From NCBI GenBank assembly GCA_019648995.1, contig BLXT01000588.1:3447485-3474584 (forward strand): a DNA stretch of 27,100 bases, read 5' to 3'. Shown one piece after another: positions 1 through 10,900 of this stretch. The position numbers and the translations under genes were made by a program. Below the pieces are notes generated by a model. That model was not told where the DNA came from, made no database searches, and worked only from the letters and a program-made list of their open reading frames with translations. Positions within the stretch are counted from its first letter, which is position 1. Each line of letters opens with the position of its first letter. The stretch is from Plakobranchus ocellatus (Eukaryota > Mollusca > Gastropoda > Plakobranchidae).

Positions 1-188
1 GATTACTATTGTTTAACGAAAGAAGACCTTTTGATTATATAAAATATTTTAAATTCAAAATGGAAAGATGAGAACTTAGCCTGTTTTTAGGGTCATAATC
101 ACTATTATAATGTGCCAAATAGTATGTTTTACATAATTATATAGGTATAAGGAACCTAAATGGACATTCATAATGAAACACCAAACAG
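1..188 (+). other. Intron of the dynein heavy chain gene (3' part)
   Basis: AT-rich sequence with stops in all forward frames, ending in CAG at 186-188 directly before the first recognisable dynein exon. The 20 bases before the AG are A-rich and lack a clear pyrimidine tract, so the acceptor was placed by the reading frame and by the family sequence that begins V-K-S-I-L-D-E-I, not by splice-site strength. Confidence 0.75.
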
Positions 189-377
189 GTGAAATCTATC
201 CTGGATGAGATTGTGGAGAAGCTGCCAGATGAATTCAACATGGTGGAGATCATGAACAAAGTTCCGCCTGAGGAGCGTACACCATACGTAGTGGTTGCCT
301 TCCAAGAGTGTGAGCGTATGAATATCCTCATGTCTGAAATACGCCGCTCGCTCAAAGAGTTAGATCTTGGCCTCAAG
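189..377 (+). CDS. DNAH9/11/17-like: Dynein exon (third from last): AAA6 to C-terminal domain junction
   Basis: There are 63 codons in phase 0 from GTG (Val) at 189 to AAG at 375-377, followed by a GTGGGT donor at 378. The encoded segment runs from [17 protein letters not shown] through [18 protein letters not shown] to [12 protein letters not shown]. The next exon resumes with GELTIT, which is the usual continuation in this family and confirms the donor choice over a second GT at 382. Confidence 0.93.
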
Positions 378-1949
378 GTGGGTATTAATTTTACGCTTAG
401 CTGAAACATTAAGCAGTGTAGGCGTGGATTTATGTTTGATGAAATATGCTGAGCAAAGACCTTTAAATTTTCCGAAACAGTTGTATTCTCCGTTTAAGTA
501 TCGCGACAAACTAAACTGACTTGAAATTAAAGTTTAAAAAATATTCTTTAAAAAACACGCTGTGGTGTAACACAAATAGGAAAATCATCATAACCAACGC
601 AGCCGCCTTTAAAATCAGTTGCCCTACTATAACTTGATGCCTCACTTGCATCTCTTTCAGGGTGAGCTGACCATCACCTCCGACATGGAGGATCTAAGCA
701 ACAGTCTCTTCCTAGACAATGTACCGGGCACTTGGGCTGCCCGAGCTTACCCGTCACTGTATAACCTGGCTGCATGGTATGCTGACCTTCTCCAAAGGGT
801 CAAGGAGCTCGAGAGCTGGACATCAGATTTCCAATTGCCTGCAGCCGTTTGGCTGGGTGGTTTCTTCAATCCACAAAGTTTCCTCACAGCCATTATGCAA
901 CAGATGGCTAGAAAGGTTAGTGAAAAAACTTACTGTTGTCATTATCATTCAGTGTTTTAGTCGGTAGTTGTTAGGATTAAAACGGATAGGTACTTAAGGG
1001 AGATAAAGCTTAAAGTCGTTGCTGAAAGGTTTGTTATTCAAAGTAATAAGATTGTACTCTATAAGCATTGTAGATGTTTTCGGTCTTGGTCCTAAATATA
1101 GAGGACAGATGTAATGTGTAACAAGCCGTTGTTCCTGCTTTTTTTTTGTTTAAAGCTTTCTCATGGTTACTGTTGTGTGTTTTTATAGTTTAATCAGCTT
1201 AATGCTTGCCTTATCCATATTGTTATCCTTTCTTCCTCTTTCTGGTTTTAGTTTCTTAACTTCATCTCCTTCTTTCTTACTTTTTTTTTTCCTTAGCGTT
1301 ATTTTTTTTCTTGCCTTCTTTCTGTTTCTCTTTATCTCTCTTCAGTTGTGTTCCTCAATTCTTTATTTTATTTTCTCCTTCTTGAGTTAGCCATCCTTCC
1401 CTTAACAAACCAGTTTGCCTTCAATCAATAATACAGTTAAATCCCATGTCTTATTTATCTTACCTGTTTCATTTTTTTTCTTGTTTCTTCTACTTCTTTT
1501 TCAACTTCTTCTTTTTCTGCAAGACTCAGAAAGTGTACATACGTTCATCTGCATTATTTCTATTACAATATCCTACATAATTATAGAACGAGTGGCCTCT
1601 GGATCGTATGTGCCTGCAATGTGACGTGACCAAGAAGGTCCGGGAGGATATGGCTGGCCCTCCGCGTGAGGGCGCCTACGTGCACGGCCTCTATATGGAG
1701 GGTGCGCGCTGGGACATGCAAACTGGCCTGATCGGCGAGGCACGCCTGAAAGAACTGGCCCCGCCCATGCCTGTCATATTCATCAAGGCTATCCCAGTGG
1801 ACCGCATGGACAGCAGGGCAGTATATGAGTGTCCAGTCTACAAGACGAAGACCCGTGGCCCCACGTTCGTATGGACCTTTAACTTGAAGAGCAAGGAAAA
1901 ACCCAGCAAGTGGATTCTGGGTGGTGTAGCCTTGCTTCTGCAAGTCTAG
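189..1949 (+). CDS. DNAH9/11/17-like: Outer-arm axonemal dynein beta heavy chain, C-terminal 268 residues (5' partial, three exons)
   Basis: This is the 3' end of a ciliary outer-arm dynein heavy chain, an AAA+ ATPase motor that walks on doublet microtubules in cilia and flagella. Joining 189-377, 661-915 and 1587-1949 gives 63 + 85 + 120 residues and a TAG stop with no frame break. The product covers the region after AAA6 and the C-terminal domain. Typical family stretches are [96 protein letters not shown] and the C-terminal ALLLQV. Both introns are phase 0 with GT-AG borders. The exons are clearly GC-richer than their surroundings, as expected for conserved coding DNA. From knowledge of the family the match is to the beta/DNAH9-DNAH11-DNAH17 group; I cannot choose the exact orthologue from the C-terminus. 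The start codon and motor domains lie upstream of the window. No lesion is visible, so the gene looks functional. Confidence 0.95.
378..660 (+). other. Dynein intron, 283 bp, phase 0
   Basis: The intron begins GTGGGT and ends CTCTTTCAG, an ordinary pyrimidine-rich acceptor. It is AT-rich with multiple stops and holds nothing else I can recognise. Confidence 0.9.
661..915 (+). CDS. DNAH9/11/17-like: Dynein exon (second from last): C-terminal domain
   Basis: There are 85 codons from GGT at 661 to AAG at 913-915, followed by a GTTAGT donor. The segment begins [17 protein letters not shown], continues through [16 protein letters not shown] and [18 protein letters not shown], and ends [18 protein letters not shown]. 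This is the core of the dynein heavy chain C-terminal domain. The open frame runs 42 bases further upstream by chance, but the CAG at 658-660 and the family sequence fix the exon start. Confidence 0.95.
916..1586 (+). other. Dynein intron, 671 bp, phase 0, pyrimidine-rich
   Basis: The intron begins GTTAGT and ends AATTATAG. Its middle, about 1222-1525, is dominated by C and T on the sense strand. The open frames seen there read as Phe/Leu/Ser low-complexity and are not genes. A CAG at 1527-1529 behind a better pyrimidine tract looks like a stronger acceptor than the one used at 1585-1586. Confidence 0.9.
1222..1525 (+). repeat. Polypyrimidine low-complexity tract inside the last dynein intron
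   Basis: About 300 bases consist mainly of short T runs and TTC/CTT triplets, with only brief interruptions around 1390-1445. It is a degenerate CT-rich simple sequence lying on the sense strand of the dynein transcript. Confidence 0.7.
1587..1949 (+). CDS. DNAH9/11/17-like: Dynein last coding exon with stop codon
   Basis: There are 120 codons plus TAG (1947-1949). The exon starts AACGAGTGG, giving [10 protein letters not shown] directly after the MARK of the preceding exon, the normal family junction. It encodes the conserved [67 protein letters not shown] and ALLLQV. It is the GC-richest stretch in the window. The opposite strand is also open for 120 codons, a shadow of this GC-rich codon use. 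Confidence 0.96.
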   Translation, partial: NEWPLDRMCLQCDVTKKVREDMAGPPREGAYVHGLYMEGARWDMQTGLIGEARLKELAPPMPVIFIKAIPVDRMDSRAVYECPVYKTKTRGPTFVWTFNLKSKEKPSKWILGGVALLLQV

Positions 1950-2670
1950 AGTTAAAATATAATCTCTACAAGCCTAAGAGGAGCAGATAAAATATGTAAT
2001 GCTTTATGTAGTTTGACTTTACAAGACTAGCTAGATCAACCTTGCTTTATCTTTGGTAAAATGCTTTAATTTACAAAACGAATCAGAGCATAATTTTGAA
2101 AAGATTTTTATTTTGTTTTGAATTTGAAAATTTTGTAATATGGTATCTTCTATTAGCTTAAAGTTCTCAATTTTTATGTTTCGAAGGCGTTTTTTTTTCT
2201 GTGTGATTTTTCATCCTTTTTTAAATTTAATTTTTTATTTTAATATTTGAACTGGAAATTATAAGTATGACTGGGATCTTTTTAACCATGAGCACAGATG
2301 GCTCACAGATCAAACTGCTGGTAAACAGGGAATTGAAGTAAAAAAAAGCTAGATTCTTTATTTTTCTATGCAATTAAGAATACATAATTCTACTTTAATT
2401 TATTGAATATATATTTTTTGTATTTAAAAAAAAATCTCAGAAAGATAATCAGTAATTTAAATTTGGCTTGCCTTACTTTTGTATTTTGAAAAACAGAACG
2501 GTTGCCTTCTATATGTCACACTTGCTTATTGTTTTTTTTTTATTGAAACATGCGTATTAAACTTTGAAAAGTCAATATTGGTTACTATGCAATTCAAATA
2601 ATTTTACAAAAAGAATGTTGTTATTGTGTGATTGTGTGTTTGAAAAAATAAAGGACTGCATCGTATTTAA
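1950..2670 (+). other. Probable 3' UTR of the dynein gene
   Basis: AT-rich, T-biased sequence after the dynein stop. No canonical AATAAA occurs before 2647; an ATTAAA variant is at 2556-2561. The boundary is inferred from these signals only, since no transcript data are available. Confidence 0.45.
2647..2652 (+). promoter_or_regulatory. Candidate polyadenylation signal AATAAA for the dynein transcript
   Basis: This is the first canonical AATAAA downstream of the dynein stop, about 700 bases away. A T/G-rich stretch (TTTTGGTTG plus a T run) follows at about 2707-2722, which would fit a downstream element. A second AATAAA lies at 2737-2742. Confidence 0.35.
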
Positions 2671-2742
2671 TATCACTGCTTCATCTTTCGTCATCATTAA
2701 TCTCTATTTTGGTTGTTTTTTTTCTTCCTATGATTTAATAAA

Positions 2743-5700
2743 TATTTTTTTCTTCTGTACACCTTTGATAAGATTTTATAAGCATTATTTTTTTCTAAAT
2801 AGCATTGAAAACCAACAGACATCGGTTAGCTAATTGGAAGAACACACTTGACCCCAAGGTACAACCCAATTTAAAAACATAGAAGTACTGCTACTTCAAA
2901 TATATTTATGGTAATTATCGTGACAAAACGCTAAAATGATGTTCTCGATGATTGTAAAGTTAATTGAAGGGCATCATATACAAATTAAGCATCACACAAA
3001 TTCATTATAAAAAAAAGACAGCTTTGAAGGCAAGAAGTAAGTGGAAAATAACTCTTACTCCTATCCCTTTCAAAAGGTAAAATCATAAAATTCGTAATTA
3101 TGCATATCGCTACTCGGCAAATTCAGGCTTGTACCAAAATGCGATTGTTTACATTTTGCATTTCTGAGCCTAAAAGTTATCAGATGATGTTCATTTTATA
3201 GAAATATGCCACTACGATCTTCTTAAAACATGCATTAATGAAATGGAAATTACTATCTCGAAGAGAAGAAAAATCTTAGATTTTCCTGGAAACTTGAAAA
3301 AAAAATAGTTGTGTCTTTCAGTTACCTTAGAAATAAAAACACACTTGCAGATTTTTAATTTTTCAAGAGTAAAAAAATATGAATCTTTTAGTCACAATGT
3401 CAGTTTTTCGTTTTGTATTTAACTAATTTTGTTTCTTGAAATAAAAGGCCAAAGACTACATTTTGTGGCCTCTGACTCAAATCAATACCTTGTCGCTCAC
3501 TGGTTGAGGACATCAGAGATACGAGTCGTTTAAGGATTTGCTGCTATTTTTTTATGATAATGCCTCAGATTTGAACTCTTCTAGTGGCTGTTTGCTTTAA
3601 GCTGACTTTCCAGTGCACGAGTTTTCCAAAACCAGTTTGTGCAAAGTTAACTTTGAACAATCTTTTCGTCCAGCAACCCGTTTGTGTCAAACTATTCCCT
3701 CAGCATTGCGTTTTCTGAAGATCTTCCCTAAAGGGGAGAATGTCTCATTCTTCATGCGTAATCCATTTGTAAATACTGACCCTTTAAACGGATTTCATTA
3801 TTGTAATAACAATGACTTTTTAGGAGTCTTCACCATCCTTGGATTCACAGGTCACAACAGGCTTTTTTGCATAGGCCTGATAGACCTCTCGAGCTTTCAT
3901 ACAGCGCCACGTGTATTATATGTACAGCATTCACCTTTGCAACTGTAACTTACTGTATGCAAACTCAACTTTTCACGTAGTTCATACTATCGTTGCCTAA
4001 ACGTGGGAAATAAATGTTTTAAGCCTAGGAATTTTGTGTAATAAGTGTTTGTTCCAAAAGCCTGAGGAAAGTTGCTATGAGTGTGGAACAAGATCAAGTC
4101 TGAAGGTAGATGCCCCGATTGAGGTAAAATATTATCGATAGAGCGATATTGTCGCGCAAAAAGACTATGTCATCAAGCAATTTTGTCAGATCTGCTGACA
4201 AAGTTTTTTTTTTTTTTTCAGTCCTTCTCCGTAAACTCGAGCAAACGCCATAAAATGAAACTTAACGCATTACCATTGCTTTCGTCAGAACCTAGGGTTG
4301 TCTGGAAAAACTTTTTGTAAACTGTTTGATAATGGTAAACTGATAACGCATCTGCACCCCGAAGTGAAAATCGAAAAGCAAATAGCTTTGCAACTTTTGT
4401 CTTCTTTACAACACGTCTCGTATCGTTCTCTCTAGAAGCAATCTGGCCATACAGTTGTCTACACGTGTCCACCTTTTTCTTTCTCAACATTTTGTTGCGT
4501 CATATAAGTACATTATAACATCGTCTCATAACTTTTTTCATCATTAACATTTTATTTTAAAGAACTGTTTCCTATGTTATTTTTAACTTGTTTTCTTTGG
4601 GGTTTTTTTTTCCATTTTCCTTTCTTTCCTTTTTTTTTTTTAAAGTAATATTGGTGAAGGTTTCTTCCTTTTTGGAAATAGTTGGAATTTAATTTGGGTA
4701 AGCGTCACTTGAGGATTTCATGATGGCTCGCTAAAAACAAAATCTATTTTTTAAAAGGACGGACAAAAAAAATCACTTATAAAAGCCCATCATCTAAATC
4801 CAATGTCAGTCAAATTCCACCGAGTATCTGTACTGAAATACTAAATCCACTTAAATAAGCCTAAAATAAACTTTTAAATGTTTTAGAGTGTCTGCAACGT
4901 TTTTTAGATCGAATTTCTGAAAATGCGCATGTCATGCTGCTGGAGCTGTTTATGCAGCCTTAGATAGATCTTTCATAGGTTAAGCCTTCGATTGTAGCTA
5001 TATGTGCCAATAAAGGCCAAAATTTTAACCCATTCTCCTGACACTATTTTTGGAGTAGTATGACGGGACCTAAATAGAGATGCGCCTTCGAATGGGCCTT
5101 GTGATAAGCTGAAAAAAAAAAGCATTTTTCCCAATTAATTATGCATAAGCGTCTTATTTCCGTGATGCAGCAGAGTGACAATATGTATCTCAGTATCATG
5201 GTAGAAATCTTATCTTATTAAATGTGTGTGTGACTAAATGAGTCAAGAAAAAATGATACCAGTGTTGTGTACGGTATATCTAATAGTGATACGCGTTGTC
5301 TATTTTGAGTGATTTGAGTGAATTACCTCTAGGAACAATAAACAGATAAGTGCAAGAAACAAAAGCATTTTAAAGAACAGCTATTAATAGTGATAGTGAA
5401 GTTTCATGCTCTTTTCAAAAGCAAGGCTGAACTGGGTCACATCAAATTAAAACAATTAATAATTGCACAGACAAACTTAAGATTTGTTAAGTTCAAATGA
5501 AACCTCATGAAATAATCACTCTAAATTTACATTTTTCACGAATCAATTTTGACCCCCAAAAGCTTAGAAATGAGAATTTATCTTCTATTTTTATGCATGG
5601 GGCTATTAGATTTTTATCTTCATGTTTTATGTCTAACGATATGGAAAGATTTTTATCTTTACAATTTAGCATTACTTCTGTCTTGTGCCTGCATTACTCA

Positions 5701-6061
5701 CAAGTGCGTTTTGCATTTTTTCATCTCCAATAAAGCATAGATTTCTTTTCGTAACATTGAGGGCATATGGTTTTTATTTAACATTTATGCATCTTCTCCT
5801 TTTAGATTGTTGAGAAAGGGGAATGAAGACGTTTTGTTTTCCCACCATTTACATGAAAAAGGCATCATTTTTCGCAAATTTCATCTTTTCTTTAAACAGA
5901 GTGAAAGAGTGTTGATCAAATCAAATGATGAAATAAAAATAATTATCTCCAAATTCATGAACATACAACAGGCTACAGTCATCCAAAGCCTGCAGAGAAT
6001 AGTTACTCAACTTGTTGAAGTTATCCCGTGTAACGCTGCAGTACAATGTTATGCGCATTCA
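2743..6061. other. Intergenic stretch without a supportable gene
   Basis: AT-rich, with patches of more even base composition at about 3450-4180, 4200-4500 and 4900-5130. Two open frames of 90-111 codons (3613-3948 on + and 4218-4490 on -) have balanced residue use but no domain or splice context I recognise, and open frames of this size are expected by chance in a window of this length. Poly-T runs occur near 4206-4219 and 4629-4641. Confidence 0.5.
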
Positions 6062-6345
6062 TCATCATCAGGTGCCTTGCTTTACAGCGTTGGCGATCAT
6101 GGTCCTCCACTTTTTCCTGTCCTTTGTCGCTTCTATTGCTTCCAACGATTTCCCTGCCTAAGGTCGAATACCCACTTAGCCCCCCGATCAGGGACACGTG
6201 AACTCAGGGTAAGCAGCTGAGGGATGAAGAGGAGAGCAGCCAAAATAGTTTTGGAACTGGTCGACTTTTCACTGCGTCGAGCAAATTGCCGAGGCAACCC
6301 GCCCAGTAAGGGCACTGCTCTTGTAGAAGGATCGCAAGCCACTAC
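6062..6345 (-). mobile_element. Short repeat with a LINE-derived 3' tail (truncated non-LTR retrotransposon or SINE-like element)
   Basis: A block of about 285 bp is distinctly GC-richer than both flanks. Read on the minus strand, its end carries reverse-transcriptase C-terminal codons (6071-6157), then consecutive TGA/GAT units (ATCATCATCA on +), the kind of short simple-repeat tail found on several LINE clades. The 5' part (about 6160-6345) is not readable as reverse transcriptase, and an in-frame TAG (6158-6160) lies immediately before the RT codons. That layout suits either a 5'-truncated decayed LINE or a SINE whose tail was taken from a partner LINE. Both outer limits are estimated from the change in base composition; no target-site duplication was found by eye. 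Confidence 0.5.
6068..6157 (-). pseudogene. Remnant of the C-terminal end of a non-LTR retrotransposon reverse transcriptase
   Basis: On the minus strand 29 codons run from just after a TAG to a TGA. They include EAIEATKDRKKWRTMIANAV followed by KQGT and four consecutive TGA triplets. A tail of the form (A)-x-DR-x-x-W-x-x-(M/L)-(I/V) just before the stop is common at the end of LINE ORF2 proteins. No polymerase motif is present, so this is a non-functional fragment. The identification rests on a short motif and is therefore tentative. Confidence 0.5.
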
Positions 6346-7977
6346 AAGTATAATTGCAAAGCAAATCATGGTTATGCGCATTAGATGATACAAAATCACA
6401 TAATATGTAATTGTCAAATTTATCCATTGTTCTTCTAAGAAGGAACAACGCTAAATGTTTCACCTGCACTTCATTGAGAATATCGTCACTTTCAAACTGT
6501 TCAGCTGAAAATCTGGCCCATCTTTCTTGACAGCTTGAGAAAAGATCAAGACGAATGACTTTTAGAGAATAGATCTTTCACATATCAGAAGAAAGCTAGG
6601 CGGTAGGGACAAACATACTGAAACCTACAGATGTAGTAAACGTTAAACCTGTGCACGCGTTAAGATAATGCAGTTCGTGTTGTCAAGTATTTATTTATTC
6701 GACAACACTGAAAATTTCATTTATGACAATATAATCACCCTTTTAAAAGTGTTCCAACAATATGCACATTTTTTTTCCTCATTTTCATACCACATTCAAG
6801 TGGAACTTAGCATAATTTAGTTCATCACTTCACTTATGTAGCGCGTGATTTGATTACCGCCACTTTAATATGTGTGTGACCACGGTTTTGCATTGGTTAT
6901 GTGAATTTCATAGTTTGTGGTTGAAAAGTCATTTTTTGGGAAAGTGTTCGAGTGTCGAGTTTGGATTTCGTGCCGAAAGTTCGAGAATAGGGAATGAGTT
7001 AATTGTTGCACAGAGAGAGCAGTGATTGCATTTAGAATTGACTGCTCCTCAATGCAATCTGAGGCCATTCCTCTTGCTCCAAGATAACAACCTGGGGCCT
7101 TGTTGGACCATCTTAGCGGGTTTGTATTTTTGTGTGAGAGTGAGATTTGGTTTGATTTTCGAGGGGTTGAAAGAGTGGCATGTTCAATGTATGGACGTTC
7201 TTCTTTGCCCTCTAAAATATTGTTAAATATAGTCTTTAAAAGCAGTCTTAATATCTTAATGGATCTTAAAACGAATTTAAGGGCATTTTAAATATTTCTT
7301 TATCTTTTATTATAAATATTTTTAACATGAGCTAACATAAATTTGGGGATTCCTTGAGAGATCTTCATTCATAGGAGAATTAGAAAAACGAACTCTCAAT
7401 GTAAAATTCTAATATGTAAGACTGTAGGCATAGGACCACCGCTATTTCTTTGGAATTTACTGCGTAAAATTATAATAATTTAAAAATCATAATTTTATTG
7501 CGTTTTCTGTACTAATCAAAAAGATTTTACGGCGATCTTATTCATAGTTATATTGTCTTTTTAAAGTATTTTATCAATCAATTAAATTTTCATATAATAA
7601 ATATTAAGCTATTGCATCCATAACATATTGGAACAAAATCAAAAGTTGCCGTTAAAAAAAAGTTATAAATCACAATTCAGCCCATATAGTAAGGCAAAAT
7701 ATAACATCAATTTTTTTTTAATACAAATAATTATCTGTCAATCACTTGGAAATCAGGACTTAAGTTATAGCTATGATTTGAGTTTGAAAAACATAAACGT
7801 AACATATGTAATACAGGCGTTTTCAATTCGTTGAAAGCAGACATGAGGCAGGAGATGGCACATTTGATTTTTGTACCAGCAAACAAACACGAAAAAAGGA
7901 CAAAAGATTTATACCATGAATTTCACAGTGCTTCAAAAGCATTAACAGAAAATGTAATGGGTCTATATCAAGTGATC
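6346..7977. other. AT-rich intergenic stretch, nothing identified
   Basis: No coding segment, RNA gene or repeat family can be supported. Around 6840-7200 the composition is G- and T-richer, with several TCGAG/TTCGAG words (for example 6946-6960 and 6980-6984), and could be an old repeat or a promoter region, but no core-promoter layout is visible. Confidence 0.45.
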
Positions 7978-7983
7978 TTTATT
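7978..7983 (-). promoter_or_regulatory. Candidate polyadenylation signal on the minus strand
   Basis: TTTATT on + reads AATAAA on minus (context TTGCAATAAAGATC). It lies close to where the sequence changes from T-richer to A-richer on the + strand, as would be expected at the 3' end of a minus-strand transcription unit. Several other TTTATT words occur upstream on that strand (for example near 8025 and 8513), so this one is not unique. Confidence 0.2.
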
Positions 7984-10900
7984 GCAAAGTACATACGACA
8001 AACATGACACACGTTGACAGTCTTTATTTATATTAATTTTAGAAGAAAGGTCTGTATCTCTTTGGCTATAGTTGAAAATTTTCATCATTAGCAAAGCCTT
8101 TAATCATTTAAGTGGTCTTTCCGATGAACAGAAGGTAAGACGCTATGATGGCGGTTTGTCTTGTACTGAAAAAAGAAGCTACTGAATGGGCATTATTTAT
8201 GTTTGGCACAAAGCTTAAAAGATGAAAACAAAGAGACATCATTTTTTTATGCAGTCAAAGGCTGACATTTTTTTCTTGTACTTGTCATATTTTATGTTTC
8301 ATCTAAATTGAGTATTATCAACTAAAGCTTTGTTTAAGCTTAATGAGTATTATTTGAATGGCAAACAAATTAACATTCAAAAGTCTAAAAAATAAATAAA
8401 TGAATACTGTATCAACATAAGTCATGAAATATTGTTGTGGAAAAAATAATGTGATCATATTTATCTAGGAGTATTAGTAATAAAAGACAACATCAAGATC
8501 TGCAGTGAATTTTATTGAAGAGAATTAGATCTTGCATGTTTTTCATTCTGATCATAAAACAAGTGAGTGAAATTTAGACCCCTAGCTGCTTTTTAATAAA
8601 GTTTCTTTTTTTAAATCTGTCCTCATCTATTCCCTATTAGTTGTGAACAAATAAGGGGACATAATGTAATATAGCTTCAGTCTTTACATAAGCCTTCTGG
8701 TTTTATTTTTTCACCTGCAAATCCATAAAAGTGAGCTCTGTCAGAGAGTTGCCAGATTCCCTTTCCCAAACATATTTTTTGTTGATTTGTTTAAATCTGA
8801 ATTAATCCTTGCTAAATTTGATCATGCTTTGATGCCAAACATTATAATTTAGAATGTTTCTTTGTAAACGACAAATACAATAAGGTGGTTATTCTAATTA
8901 CTTTGCCTCTTCTACCTTAACCATGGATAACAATTTCAAAAATAGTCAAAAGAAAAGGATGAAGACTATTTTAACGCAGTTTTGCAGTGAAAAGTAAGAA
9001 AAATGAGTGATTGTACAGAGAAGCTCAGGGGTATATAAAAACCACCTCATATATTGCAATGACTTGTGATCAAGCTGACAAATTGAAAAAAGGTGGAGGC
9101 ATTTGAACATACAATTTAGTTCTAACCTCAAAACAAAAAGACAAAGTGGATCCAAGAGCAAAAAAAAAAAATTATGCATAAACAAGGTTTAATATGGCAA
9201 ATCTAGGGTGGTTACAGAAGAAAAACAATGTTCAGTAAGTGTCAATTTAAAAGAAAAAAATTATATCTTTTCATTACATAAGAATTGCCTTTTTAAAGCC
9301 TTCTTCATGTGTATCTTCTGAAGAAAAATAAAGGAAGTTAAGTGATTTCAAGTTTTAACAAATGATGTAGGCTTCAGTAAGTTTGTCTTACGTCATTGTA
9401 GTACATCAAATATCAGTTTTAAGTATAAACACATGAATAGCAAGGAATCACAATGAATAATACTTGCATATTTTTAAAAAATTATACTGCCTATTGCTTA
9501 CTAAATATAAATTTCACTTCTATGCCCATTTACTCAGGCTTTTGATCTCAGAGACTCTAGAAAGAAAAAAAATAATCATTATCCTCCTTCCATTATTATT
9601 TAGTTTCAATTTATTGCTTTTGCTTTTACTTTTTTATGAATTTTTAATTTTTTAAATCTTTTTTTTTTTATTTTATTGTGGTTTGGTCAGATATCAGTGT
9701 AGAATTCATACGGCGGAATTCGAATTTAGACAGGGCTAATGTAAGCACAACAGAAGTACAAGGCTTCCATTTTACTTTTAAAAAGGAAATGTCTGAGAGG
9801 TAATGATCATAGAAAAATGACGGGTGCTCTAAATATATAGATTTGGGAGGGCAATGATTACAAAAGACAGGCTCTACGCTCATATAAGTGATGATACAGT
9901 TCAGCATCTTTTTAAAGTGCTAGTCTAGGTATTGTTCGACCCAAAGATTTAATATAGAACATAAAATAAACTGCAGTGCTCAGATTATTTAAGTGAAGTA
10001 CTAGTAACAAATAGTAGGTTGATATAAATTAAAACAAAATAACAAGTAAATAAACCAAAAACAAGAAAAACTATTACCAATACAGTCATTTGGCCAGCTT
10101 TTTCACTAAGTGGCAATGTTACCAGTATAATTGTGGCATTTTAAAAAGCAAATATTTTTTGAAAGGAAAAAAAAGGAAAGGGCCTAAGCTGACTAAATAA
10201 AAATAGCTTCTCTGAAGAAAAGTGTTCTCACAAATTCAATGACAAAAGAAAATTATTTTCAAATTCTCAAAACTAAGTAAATAATTCTTTACAACATTTT
10301 AAAACTCACTCAGAGTACAAAATTTAAATAAACATATACTCTAATTTGCAGCAAGCCTGGCTTAATCAATACAAGCAAGCTTGCATTACCTTTATGCTAA
10401 ACGCAATCCATTAAACAATGCAAGTCTACAAAATCTGTTTTCAAAAAATGAATTGACACATTAAAGCATTTGAAATGTAACATCTTAAACAATAGCCACA
10501 TTTAATGTCATAAAATTATAATATATCACATCTGATGTCTATCAATACTGCACACTTGAGAAATGCTTGATTAAATACGATACAGATATTCTAAAAACCA
10601 ATTCTGGATATATGTTTATAGACTTACATAATAGAAGGTATAAATTGCTTTGTTGAGTGCCAATTTCATGTCTGCCATTAGTTATATAATTTTCGTATTT
10701 TAAACAAAGGAGTGGACTAGACTAGACAAAAAGATTATACTCTAAAATCTTCAGGTTCTTTCAATTTTGTCAAAGCAATAACGTTTACACAAACTTCAAT
10801 GCATTAAGTTTCATATTGAGCTTCATTAAAAAATAGTATATAAATGGACCATATAAAAAATTGCTAAAAATAACACAAATATGGCAAGCAAGCCAAAAAT

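Noticed and set aside
137..409. 90-codon minus-strand open frame
   Set aside because: Antisense shadow of the first dynein exon in the window.
719..967. 82-codon plus-strand frame overlapping a dynein exon
   Set aside because: Out-of-frame shadow of the dynein exon 661-915.
1163..1624. Open frames rich in Phe, Leu and Ser
   Set aside because: Translation of the pyrimidine-rich intron tract, with no signal or domain beyond low complexity.
1581..1943. 120-codon open frame on the minus strand
   Set aside because: It is the exact antisense of the last dynein exon; GC-rich codon use removes stops from the opposite strand. The sense product is unmistakable.
9464..9655. 63-codon plus-strand frame ending in Leu/Phe runs
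   Set aside because: Low-complexity T-rich sequence; the membrane-like look is only composition.
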